Below, piece after piece: positions 1-5,540 of a DNA stretch of 5,540 nucleotides. The notes beneath the pieces were generated by a model that saw nothing but the letters and a program-made list of their open reading frames with translations, made no database searches and was not told the DNA's origin. The stretch lies in NCBI GenBank assembly GCA_003522805.1, contig DPIB01000155.1:1-5540 (forward strand), in the 5' to 3' direction. A program made the position numbers and the translations under genes. This DNA is from Fervidobacterium sp. (GTDB lineage Bacteria > Thermotogota > Thermotogae > Thermotogales > Fervidobacteriaceae). Position 1 is the first letter of the stretch. Every line of letters begins with the position of its first letter.

Positions 1-525
1 CCGCTAAAGGATATGTGGTTCACGCTGTTCTTAGCAACGATGATGGTACCAGGCCAAGTTACGTTGATACCGCAATACAATATGCTTGTCAAGTATGGAC
101 TGGTTAATACTTATACAGGTATGTTTTTGCCTAAACTGACGAATATATTTGGACTATTCCTCATGAGACAGTTCTTTTTGAATTTTCCAAAAGAGTTGGA
201 AGAAGCAGCAAGAATAGATGGCTCAGGTATACTGAGAACTTACTTTACCATAGTATTGCCAAATGCAATGCCTGGGGTAAGTGCACTTGCAATATACACC
301 TTCTTGGGCACATGGAACGATTTCCAATGGCCTTTGATAATAGCAAGCAGAAAAGAAATGTATACGCTCACTGTTGGGCTCAATTTCTTCAAGAGTTCAT
401 ACTATACATATTGGCAATACATGATGGCAGCGTCTATATTCATGACTATACCGATGATCATCATATTCCTTTCGTTCCAAAAACAATTCATCGAAACTGG
501 TAGGGCTGTTGCTGTGAAAGGTTGA
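1..525 (+). CDS. Sugar ABC transporter permease, MalG type (C-terminal part; 5' end outside window)
   Basis: This is an inner-membrane subunit of a carbohydrate ABC importer of the CUT1 (MalG-like) class. The frame is open from base 1, so the gene begins upstream; 174 residues are visible. The inner-membrane permease signature is clear: the EAA loop at visible residues 65-87 has E68-A69-A70, then G74, and ends in LP at 86-87. It contacts the ATPase subunit. Hydrophobic segments lie at about residues 6-27, 37-60, 88-114 and 139-159, matching the last four helices of MalG. The motifs TFLGTWNDFQWPL and the C-terminal AVKG are typical of the family. A MalF-like partner and a solute-binding protein would be expected upstream, outside the window. 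The stop is 18 bp before pgmB, so the two are almost certainly cotranscribed, and the importer probably delivers the GH65 substrate. The substrate cannot be read from this fragment. The family is secure. Confidence 0.95.
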   Translation, partial: PLKDMWFTLFLATMMVPGQVTLIPQYNMLVKYGLVNTYTGMFLPKLTNIFGLFLMRQFFLNFPKELEEAARIDGSGILRTYFTIVLPNAMPGVSALAIYTFLGTWNDFQWPLIIASRKEMYTLTVGLNFFKSSYYTYWQYMMAASIFMTIPMIIIFLSFQKQFIETGRAVAVKG

Positions 526-543
526 AAAGGGGAGGAAAGTTGG

Positions 544-1194
544 ATGAGTATTGTAAAGGCTTGCATTTTTGATTTGGATGGTGTTATAGTAGATACAGCA
601 AAGTATCATTATCTTGCATGGAAACGTCTCGCAAACGAACTAGGATTTGAGTTTACTGAAAAGGACAATGAAAGGCTCAAAGGCGTCAGTAGAATGGAAT
701 CCCTAGATATTTTGCTTTCGATAGGTGGGATCAGGATCAACGATAACAAAGAAAAGGAGAGATTGGCAGCGAAGAAAAATGATTGGTACGTCGAATATGT
801 TAGTCAGATGACCGAGAGTGAGATCTTGCCCGGCGTACAGGACTTTCTCAAACTGCTCAAGGAAAATGGGATAAAGACGGCCATAGGGTCTGTGAGCAAA
901 AACACGATGCTCATATTAGAGAGAATCAAGCTGGTAGCTCATTTCGATGTTATTGTTGATGGTCACAAGATTACAAAAGCGAAACCAGACCCGGAAGTCT
1001 TTCTAAAAGCAGCGGAAGAACTTAATGTTGAACCACCACTATGCTGCGTCTTTGAAGATGCCATAGCTGGTGTACGAGCGGCTAAACGTGCTGGAATGAA
1101 AGTTGTAGGCGTAGGTAATCCGCAAACATTGAGAGAAGCAGACAAGGTTATACAATCATTTATTGGATGTGGCTTAGACTTAATAGATTTTTGA
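544..1194 (+). CDS. pgmB: Beta-phosphoglucomutase (HAD superfamily)
   Basis: This cytoplasmic enzyme interconverts beta-glucose 1-phosphate and glucose 6-phosphate through a beta-glucose 1,6-bisphosphate intermediate. The 216 residues match the family length (about 220). HAD motif I, FDLDGVIVDT, gives the nucleophile D10 and the acid/base D12. The cap region follows, with H22 and the KGVSR motif (46-50), a beta-PGM hallmark. Motif II is S116 in GSVSKN, motif III is K147 in KAKPDP, and the metal-binding acidic pair is E171-D172 in FEDAIAG. Each lies two residues later than in my recollection of the Lactococcus lactis enzyme. These markers distinguish it from generic HAD phosphatases such as phosphoglycolate phosphatase. 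The start ATG follows a strong GGGGAGG ribosome binding site (529-535) with 8-nt spacing. It sits between a sugar permease and a GH65 phosphorylase, whose product is its substrate, and this context reinforces the call. Confidence 0.95.
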   Translation: MSIVKACIFDLDGVIVDTAKYHYLAWKRLANELGFEFTEKDNERLKGVSRMESLDILLSIGGIRINDNKEKERLAAKKNDWYVEYVSQMTESEILPGVQDFLKLLKENGIKTAIGSVSKNTMLILERIKLVAHFDVIVDGHKITKAKPDPEVFLKAAEELNVEPPLCCVFEDAIAGVRAAKRAGMKVVGVGNPQTLREADKVIQSFIGCGLDLIDF

Positions 1195-1238
1195 ATAAAC
1201 TTTTGAATGCACTTAAGCAGAATAAAGCAGGCTAATTG

Positions 1239-1254
1239 ATTAAATCGATTAAAT
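1239..1254. promoter_or_regulatory. Putative LacI-family operator (imperfect palindrome)
   Basis: ATTAAATCGATTAAAT is a 16-bp palindrome with 14 of 16 positions symmetric. Its perfect core AATCGATT (1243-1250) fits the AAnCGnTT pattern, centred on CG, that LacI-family regulators commonly bind. It lies in the 90-bp gap between pgmB and the GH65 gene, about 30 bp before the GH65 start. I found no convincing -35/-10 pair beside it, so it may act as a roadblock or an internal control point, or it may be chance in AT-rich DNA. No regulator gene is in the window. Confidence 0.35.
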
Positions 1255-1271
1255 AATAGACGTTGAATTTT

Positions 1272-1279
1272 GGAGGTGG
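1272..1279 (+). promoter_or_regulatory. Ribosome binding site that fixes the GH65 start
   Basis: GGAGGTGG lies 5 nt (8 nt counted from GGAGG) before the ATG at 1285. The in-frame TTG at 1270 overlaps this site, so translation from it would leave the best Shine-Dalgarno sequence inside the coding region. The ATG at 1285 is therefore the start, giving MWVIERNLYD, which also fits the usual N-terminus of GH65 proteins. Confidence 0.85.
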
Positions 1280-1284
1280 TTTGC

Positions 1285-3558
1285 ATGTGGGTCATAGAAA
1301 GGAACCTATATGATCAGAATGAGAACGACGTTTATGAAACATTATTTACGCTAGCTAATGGCTATGTCAGTTTCAGAGGGGTTGAAGAGTTTTCGAATCG
1401 TAAGATTCCAGGAACGTATCTGGCGGGCGTATTTGACAAGAGCGAGGCTCAGGTCACAGAACTTGTGAATTTGCCTGATCCACTTGGTATCAGAATCTAC
1501 GTCGATAACGAACCATTATTACTTGAGTTATCAGAATTGCTCTATTATGACAGAAAACTCAATATGAAGAGCGGGGTGCTCGAATCAACTTATATATTTG
1601 AGACAAGCAGTGGAAAGAAGATAGACATTTCTTCAAAGAGATTCGTAAGCAGGAAAAACAGAAATAGATTTGCAATAAAGTACACTATCAAGCCTTTGAA
1701 TTTCTCCGGTAGTATTCTTATCGAAAATTATATTGATAATAGAACATACAACGGCATGCTAGATCCTACTAACAAGATACAGCATTATCAAGTTCTCACA
1801 TCAGGTGAGGAAATGCCTGGTATTTTATCGCTTGTTCGTACATTTGATAGAGGACATGTGATTGCCTTTAGAACAGCTTTGAAAGGTATGAACGAAGACG
1901 GAGAAAATATCCTGAAACTCAGGAAATTCAGAATGATAGGTCAAAACCCATGTGAATTGTTCATGATCTTTGTCGATGAAAGTAGAGAGTATACGTTAGA
2001 AAAATTTGGCACAGTCTACTCATCTAGGGAATCTTGTGATCCATTAAAAGAAGCATCTTTGGAACTTGCAAGGTTCTACGTTGAAGGTCTTGAAAGTGAG
2101 TTGAATAAGCATACCGAAATCATGAACGAGTTTTGGAATAGGTCAGATATACAAATCAAGGATGATGAAACCGCACAAAAGGGCATTAGGTTCAACATAT
2201 TTCACCTCTATCAATGTGTAGATGATGACCCCACTGTCAGTATAGGAGCAAGAGGATTGCATGGTGAAGGATATAAAGGGCATGTCTTCTGGGACACGGA
2301 AATCTTTATGTTTCCGTTCTTCCTGCACACTCTACCAGAATATGCAAAGAATCTTCTGTTGTATAGATACAATACACTTAAAGGTGCTCGTAAAAACGCA
2401 GAATTGAACGGTTACGAAGGTGCTCAATATCCGTGGGAATCAGCTGATGATGGGCTTGAAGTAACACCGAAATGGGGCCAAGATTATCTGGGAAATCCCG
2501 TCAGGATATGGACCGGTGATGAGGAATTCCACATAAATTCCGATATTGCCGTAGCACTGATTCACTATTTTATGGTTACAGGTGATGAGCAGTTCATGAA
2601 AGACTATGGAGTCGAAATACTCTTAGAAACAGGCAGATTCTGGGCTTCAAGGGTTGAATATAATGAAAAATTCGATAGATATGAGATCAATAGAGTCATA
2701 GGACCTGATGAATTTCATGAGCATGTGAATAACAACGTCTATACCAATTATTTGGCAAAATGGAATCTAACAAAAGCAAGAGAATTTTATTACTGGCTAG
2801 AAGAAAAGGATGCAGCAAAGTTCGAAATATTAAAAAGTCAGTTTGGTTTCACGAAAAGGGAAGTTGAGAATTGGCAGATGATCGCAGAAAAAATATACAT
2901 CCCAAGAAATGACAGTGAAAAGCTTATCGAGCAGTTTGAAGGTTATTTCAACTTGAAGGAATATGAAATTACAGAGTGGGACGAAAATGGTTTACCAAAG
3001 TGGCCTAAGGGATTGGACTTGACGAAACTTGGCGAGACGAAACTGATTAAACAACCGGATGTTGTCATGCTTATGCTTGTCTTACCAGAAGATTTTAGCC
3101 AAGAAGAGATGAGAATCAACTACAAGTATTACGAAAAGAGGACTATGCATAAATCTTCATTGAGTCCATCGATGTACTCTATAATGGGACTAAAGGTTGG
3201 TGACACACATAATGCGTACAAGTATTTCATGAAAACACTTCTTGTAGATTTGGAAGACAATCAAGGTAATACAAACAATGGTTTCCACGCAGCATCTGCA
3301 GGTGGTGCTTGGCAATGTGTAGTCAATGGTTTTGGTGGGATGACACTGGAGAGTGACGGGATACTGAGTTTCTCGCCATGGTTACCGAAGAACTGGGAGG
3401 CACTATCTTTTAATCTGTCTTATAAAGGAAGCATGATTAATGTGAGAATAACAAAGGAGGACATAACATTTGCTACGGATATAAGTATTAAGATCAGGGT
3501 AAGAGACAAAGTAATCGAGATTCCACCTGGCAGAACCACCATAGGACTTTCGTCATGA
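1285..3558 (+). CDS. Glycoside hydrolase family 65 disaccharide phosphorylase (kojibiose phosphorylase-like)
   Basis: This enzyme cleaves an alpha-linked glucoside with inorganic phosphate and inversion, releasing beta-glucose 1-phosphate, probably in the cytoplasm since no signal peptide is seen. The 757 residues are a normal family length. An N-terminal beta-sandwich (about 1-270) opens with TLFTLANGYVSFRG. The (alpha/alpha)6 barrel (about 310-680) carries HVFWDTE (W336, D337), YPWESADDG, and the GPDEFHEHV motif with the general acid E476. It also carries the phosphate-binding pairs K589-Q590 and S624-S625 (in SSLSPS), and HAASAGGAWQ. A small C-terminal beta domain follows. All expected catalytic and phosphate-binding residues are present, so phosphorolysis rather than hydrolysis is likely. 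The HEHV and YPWESA motifs suggest kojibiose phosphorylase, but trehalose, nigerose, maltose or glucosylglycerol phosphorylase cannot be excluded by eye. The neighbouring pgmB uses its product. A terminator follows 13 bp after the stop. The family is secure; the substrate is not. Confidence 0.93.
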   Translation: MWVIERNLYDQNENDVYETLFTLANGYVSFRGVEEFSNRKIPGTYLAGVFDKSEAQVTELVNLPDPLGIRIYVDNEPLLLELSELLYYDRKLNMKSGVLESTYIFETSSGKKIDISSKRFVSRKNRNRFAIKYTIKPLNFSGSILIENYIDNRTYNGMLDPTNKIQHYQVLTSGEEMPGILSLVRTFDRGHVIAFRTALKGMNEDGENILKLRKFRMIGQNPCELFMIFVDESREYTLEKFGTVYSSRESCDPLKEASLELARFYVEGLESELNKHTEIMNEFWNRSDIQIKDDETAQKGIRFNIFHLYQCVDDDPTVSIGARGLHGEGYKGHVFWDTEIFMFPFFLHTLPEYAKNLLLYRYNTLKGARKNAELNGYEGAQYPWESADDGLEVTPKWGQDYLGNPVRIWTGDEEFHINSDIAVALIHYFMVTGDEQFMKDYGVEILLETGRFWASRVEYNEKFDRYEINRVIGPDEFHEHVNNNVYTNYLAKWNLTKAREFYYWLEEKDAAKFEILKSQFGFTKREVENWQMIAEKIYIPRNDSEKLIEQFEGYFNLKEYEITEWDENGLPKWPKGLDLTKLGETKLIKQPDVVMLMLVLPEDFSQEEMRINYKYYEKRTMHKSSLSPSMYSIMGLKVGDTHNAYKYFMKTLLVDLEDNQGNTNNGFHAASAGGAWQCVVNGFGGMTLESDGILSFSPWLPKNWEALSFNLSYKGSMINVRITKEDITFATDISIKIRVRDKVIEIPPGRTTIGLSS

Positions 3559-3571
3559 CATGATATTTATC

Positions 3572-3605
3572 GTTACAAAAAGCCCCTTTAGGGGCTTTTT
3601 GTAAC
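3572..3605. terminator. Bidirectional Rho-independent terminator between convergent genes
   Basis: A perfect 15-bp inverted repeat (3572-3586 and 3591-3605) surrounds a TTTA loop. The inner stem is AAAAAGCCCC/GGGGCTTTTT, so a GC-rich core is followed by a T tract when transcribed from either strand. It begins 13 bp after the GH65 stop and lies 35 bp beyond the glpX stop, so it can end both transcripts. Confidence 0.93.
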
Positions 3606-3608
3606 TGA

Positions 3609-3628
3609 TATGATCTTCTATGATCTTC
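3609..3628. repeat. Exact 10-bp tandem duplication
   Basis: TATGATCTTC occurs twice head to tail (3609-3618 and 3619-3628), between the terminator and the end of glpX. It lies in non-coding DNA and no function is evident. Replication slippage is the simplest explanation. Confidence 0.6.
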
Positions 3629-3640
3629 CAAAAAAATGTG

Positions 3641-4648
3641 TTATATCTTTTTCAAACCATTTTGATACCTTATCTCTCCAGCACTCTTCAACGGAATTGT
3701 CTTGTAAATCATATTATGTTGAGCTATTATTCTCCTTATTGTTCGCGTTTTTGATCTCATGACTATCGATTCAGTAGTTGCGATGCTTTTTGCAAATCGT
3801 ACTCCTGACAGCATATCTCCGTCCGTTACACCGGTAGCAGCAAATATAACATTATCAGACTTTATCAAGTCGTCAGTCTTGTAAACTTTTTCAACGTCAT
3901 AACCCTTTTCTGCAATTTTCAATCTTTCGTTCTCATCCATAGGCCAAAGTTTTATTTGAATTTCTCCTCCTAAAGATTTCAATGCTGCAGCAGCTAAAAG
4001 GGCTTCAGGTGAACCGCCAACGCCTATATATATGTCGACGTTGCTGTCAGGAAGCGCAGTTGCTATAGCGGCTGCTATGTCACCATCACTAATCAGTTTG
4101 ATTCTTGCACCGACTTTTCTTATCTCGTCTATTATTTCTCTGTGCCTATCTCTATTCAACACGACGCAAGTTAACTCAGAAATGTCCATTCCAAGTGTAG
4201 CTGCTGCAACTCGCAGGTTTTCTCTTATCGTTGCGTTTATATCCAACTTTCCAGTTAACTCAGGCCCAACAGCCAGTTTGTATGAATAATACGTGGGTAG
4301 GTATTCTATTCCACCTTTTTCAGTTGCTGCAATAACACTGATTGCATTTGGCAGGCCGAACGCAACAAGTCTAGTACCATCGATAGGGTCTACTGCGATG
4401 TCTAATTCAGCACTATCCTCATTCCACCGTCCCACTTGCTCACCTATGTAGAGCATGGGTGCTTGATCTTTCTCTCCTTCACCAAGTACAACTGTTCCTC
4501 TCATGTCGATGTAGTCTAGCATTCCACGCATTGCATCGGATGCTGCCTTGTCAATAATTTCCTTGTCACCTCTGCCTAAATACCTACTTGCCATAAGTGC
4601 CGCAGCTTCAGTTACTCTAACGAGCTCTAGTGTTATCTCCTTTTCCAT
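3641..4648 (-). CDS. glpX: Class II fructose-1,6-bisphosphatase
   Basis: This cytoplasmic enzyme hydrolyses fructose 1,6-bisphosphate to fructose 6-phosphate and phosphate, the committed step of gluconeogenesis. The 335 residues match the family. The N-terminal half carries ELVRVTEAAAL, LGRGDKE, D33, and GEGEKDQAPMLYIGE with E57. The metal-binding signature DPIDGT (D87, D90, T92) follows, then GGSPE with E215. Near the end, IATTESIVMRSKTRTIRRI is a strong GlpX-family match. These line up with E. coli GlpX D33, E57, D85, T90 and E213, from memory of that sequence. DPIDGT replaces the E. coli DPIEGT, a conservative change. An in-frame GTG at 4669 would add seven residues, but the G-rich ribosome binding site lies between it and the ATG at 4648, so I start at 4648 (MEKEITLEL), which also aligns with the family N-terminus. 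It converges on the GH65 operon and shares its terminator. It probably has its own promoter in the 231-bp upstream gap. Confidence 0.95.
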   Translation of the reverse strand: MEKEITLELVRVTEAAALMASRYLGRGDKEIIDKAASDAMRGMLDYIDMRGTVVLGEGEKDQAPMLYIGEQVGRWNEDSAELDIAVDPIDGTRLVAFGLPNAISVIAATEKGGIEYLPTYYSYKLAVGPELTGKLDINATIRENLRVAAATLGMDISELTCVVLNRDRHREIIDEIRKVGARIKLISDGDIAAAIATALPDSNVDIYIGVGGSPEALLAAAALKSLGGEIQIKLWPMDENERLKIAEKGYDVEKVYKTDDLIKSDNVIFAATGVTDGDMLSGVRFAKSIATTESIVMRSKTRTIRRIIAQHNMIYKTIPLKSAGEIRYQNGLKKI

Positions 4649-4651
4649 GTT

Positions 4652-4662
4652 CCCCCCCCTTT
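4652..4662 (-). promoter_or_regulatory. G-tract ribosome binding site of glpX
   Basis: On the minus strand AAAGGGGGGGG precedes AAC and the ATG at 4648. AAGGGGG can pair with the 16S anti-Shine-Dalgarno sequence if one G:U wobble is allowed, leaving about 6 nt to the ATG. It decides the start over the upstream GTG at 4669. The run of eight G residues is unusual and could change length by slippage. Confidence 0.75.
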
Positions 4663-4669
4663 CTCTCAC

Positions 4670-4879
4670 TTAAAAAATCGGGTGTTCCCTGTACACTTAT
4701 GATTTTACCACTTTATGCCTAGAAAATTAATCTGAGCATACTCCCCCCTTTCAATACAAAAAAGAGTATACAAAACTTTATGCAAGTTTTTACATGGACG
4801 TACGTATATTTACATGTTTTTGTCCTCTTTTGCCATTTTTCAACCTGCTCTATTTCAAAGTCCTGTATGTTCTACCATT
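4670..4879. other. Intergenic region between glpX and the upstream unknown gene
   Basis: I see no gene here and no convincing terminator for the unknown gene, so readthrough into glpX is possible. The stretch is AT-rich. It holds a candidate extended -10 promoter (described separately), a second minus-strand TATACT (4765-4770) without a good -35, two direct copies of TTTACATG (4789-4796 and 4809-4816) with the palindrome ACGTACGT (4798-4805) between them, and a second G tract (six G on the minus strand, 4743-4748). That G tract is followed by a six-codon minus-strand ORF, MLRLIF (4719-4739), too short to call a gene. Confidence 0.6.
4702..4710 (-). promoter_or_regulatory. Candidate extended -10 promoter for glpX
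   Basis: On the minus strand TGGTAAAAT is an extended -10 element: TGn followed by TAAAAT, 5 of 6 matches to TATAAT. A weak -35 (TTAATT, 3 of 6) lies 17 bp upstream, as extended -10 promoters tolerate. Transcription would start near 4695 and give a leader of about 47 nt before the glpX ATG. This is read by eye in AT-rich DNA and remains uncertain. Confidence 0.35.
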
Positions 4880-5494
4880 TTAATTAGGGTTTCTGAAATC
4901 CATAAGAACATCTACGTTTAAATCTATTAGTGTTACTTGATTCCTATAGACTGTCTTCAAAAAGTAGTAGCCATCAGATGTTCTTGTAATAGGAATTGGG
5001 GCAGTAATCACGGTTTCCTGAAAAGTCTCACCTGGCAAGATACAGTAGAAGGGGAACATTTGAGAAATCATCCATGCAGTTTTCTTATCGTTGGTGACAA
5101 CAATTGGTACTCCTCGTTTCTCAAACGATCTCAGTCTTCCTATATCGAAATTAGAAATGAATTCGACAAGGTTTCCGTGCTGCATTCTTTCCTTTCCCAA
5201 AAATAAGAACGATTTCCTTTTCAAAATCTTTGAATACCTTTTCAAATCTTCTTTCTCCATGTTCCTGGCAATAACGACATCTGCGCTTCTTAATTCTAGG
5301 GAAAATTCACTAAACAGTTTTTCGATATTTTGTCCGTCTGAATGAATTAGAGCCACTGTTATAACTTTTTTACTACCTTTCTGCGTGCTCATATCACCGA
5401 TTCTTAAACATTTCGAAGCTCTATATAGCACATATTTCAAGAATCTATTAACTGTTGTAAAGCATCCAACCACGAATTCAATCAGCCATTTCAA
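4880..5494 (-). CDS. Protein of unknown function, 204 residues, probable TTG start
   Basis: I do not recognise this protein. Residues 1-34 are hydrophobic to amphipathic and basic (MKWLIEFVVG, then FLKYVLYRASK), which could form a membrane-associating helix. From about 43 on, alternating strands and helices suggest a small alpha/beta fold: strand-like VITVALI (44-50), ADVVIAR (71-77), SFLFLG (95-100) and VPIVVTN (129-135), with Lys-rich helices between. No catalytic motif is obvious. A TGA lies in frame at 5501-5503, so the start is the TTG at 5494 or something internal, for example M35. The TTG overlaps the stop of an upstream frame (TTGA), and a weak GGTG sits 7 nt before it, which favours the TTG with translational coupling. 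It lies upstream of glpX on the same strand, 231 bp away, so a shared function with glpX is not implied. The coding call is strong because of length and composition; the start is less certain. Confidence 0.75.
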   Translation of the reverse strand: MKWLIEFVVGCFTTVNRFLKYVLYRASKCLRIGDMSTQKGSKKVITVALIHSDGQNIEKLFSEFSLELRSADVVIARNMEKEDLKRYSKILKRKSFLFLGKERMQHGNLVEFISNFDIGRLRSFEKRGVPIVVTNDKKTAWMISQMFPFYCILPGETFQETVITAPIPITRTSDGYYFLKTVYRNQVTLIDLNVDVLMDFRNPN

Positions 5495-5540
5495 GGTAGT
5501 TCACCACATATTTTAGAAAATTTCATCATTAATCGGCGAG
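5491..5540 (-). CDS. C-terminal end of an upstream gene (5' part outside window)
   Basis: On the minus strand a frame is open from the window edge to a TGA at 5491-5493, ending RRLMMKFSKICGELP. Only about 15 residues are visible, so no function can be assigned. The stop overlaps the TTG start of the next gene by 4 bp, the arrangement expected for neighbouring genes in an operon. A short open stretch can occur by chance, so this is tentative. Confidence 0.4.
   Translation of the reverse strand, partial: RRLMMKFSKICGELP

Noticed and set aside
312..503. Plus-strand 63-residue frame inside the permease gene
   Set aside because: It is an out-of-frame shadow of the permease, which carries clear MalG motifs.
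397..609. Minus-strand 70-residue frame across the permease/pgmB junction
   Set aside because: It is antisense to the permease end and the pgmB start, both strongly supported, and shows no family motif.
1195..1271. A separate promoter for the GH65 gene
   Set aside because: TTGAAT and TTGATT could serve as -35 boxes, but no reasonable -10 lies 16-18 bp downstream of either.
963..1295. Minus-strand 110-residue frame opposite the end of pgmB
   Set aside because: It covers the HAD motif III and acidic-pair coding region in antisense; low-complexity composition and no recognisable domain.
2143..2328. Minus-strand 61-residue frame inside the GH65 gene
   Set aside because: It is antisense to conserved barrel residues including WDTE, so it is a shadow.
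4032..4289. Plus-strand 85-residue frame inside glpX, with a hydrophobic Ala/Ser-rich start
   Set aside because: It mirrors the conserved GlpX region (residues 120-206) in antisense; the hydrophobic look comes from the Ala-rich GlpX helices.
4649..4669. GTG start at 4669 for glpX (seven extra residues MRERGGN)
   Set aside because: The extension would translate the ribosome binding site itself, and GlpX proteins align from MEKEITLEL at 4648.
4681..4698. GTGT/ACAC inverted repeat followed by a T run upstream of glpX, as a possible attenuator
   Set aside because: The stem is only 4 bp with a 7-nt loop, too weak to support a terminator or riboswitch.
4937..5345. Two plus-strand frames of 89 and 84 residues opposite the unknown protein
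   Set aside because: They overlap each other and a longer minus-strand frame that better fits the orientation and coupling of its neighbours.

Overview
The window looks like chromosomal DNA from an AT-rich, probably thermophilic and fermentative bacterium. The order Thermotogales, perhaps near Fervidobacterium or Thermosipho, is my best guess. The grounds are Lys/Glu-rich proteins, strong GGAGG-type ribosome binding sites, tight gene packing, and a sugar ABC importer next to a GH65 phosphorylase and a class II FBPase. No marker gene is present, so this assignment is inference.

Left part, plus strand (1-3558). A sugar-catabolic operon enters from the left edge. It holds the C-terminal part of a MalG-type ABC permease, then after 18 bp a beta-phosphoglucomutase (pgmB), then after a 90-bp gap a glycoside hydrolase family 65 disaccharide phosphorylase. 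Together they describe an energy-saving route. A glucose disaccharide is imported intact. GH65 splits it with phosphate into beta-glucose 1-phosphate plus a sugar or polyol, and PgmB converts that to glucose 6-phosphate. The 90-bp gap contains an imperfect palindrome with the AAnCGnTT core typical of LacI-family operators. The operon ends at a strong 15-bp-stem terminator (3572-3605) whose A and T tracts let it work in both directions.

Right part, minus strand (3641-5540). Convergent to the operon is glpX, a class II fructose-1,6-bisphosphatase (gluconeogenesis) with a complete set of metal and catalytic residues. Its start is set by a G-rich ribosome binding site containing eight consecutive G residues. 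A 231-bp gap upstream of it holds a plausible extended -10 promoter and several short repeats. Further upstream on the same strand lies a 204-residue protein that I do not recognise. It appears to start at TTG and overlaps by 4 bp (TTGA) the end of another gene that runs off the right edge, which suggests translational coupling.

Most of the window is ordinary central and sugar metabolism. The points most worth following are the substrate of the GH65 pathway, the putative LacI-type operator inside the operon, the unrecognised coupled gene pair at the right edge, and the G-tract at the glpX start. I found no RNA gene, CRISPR array, insertion sequence or other mobile element.
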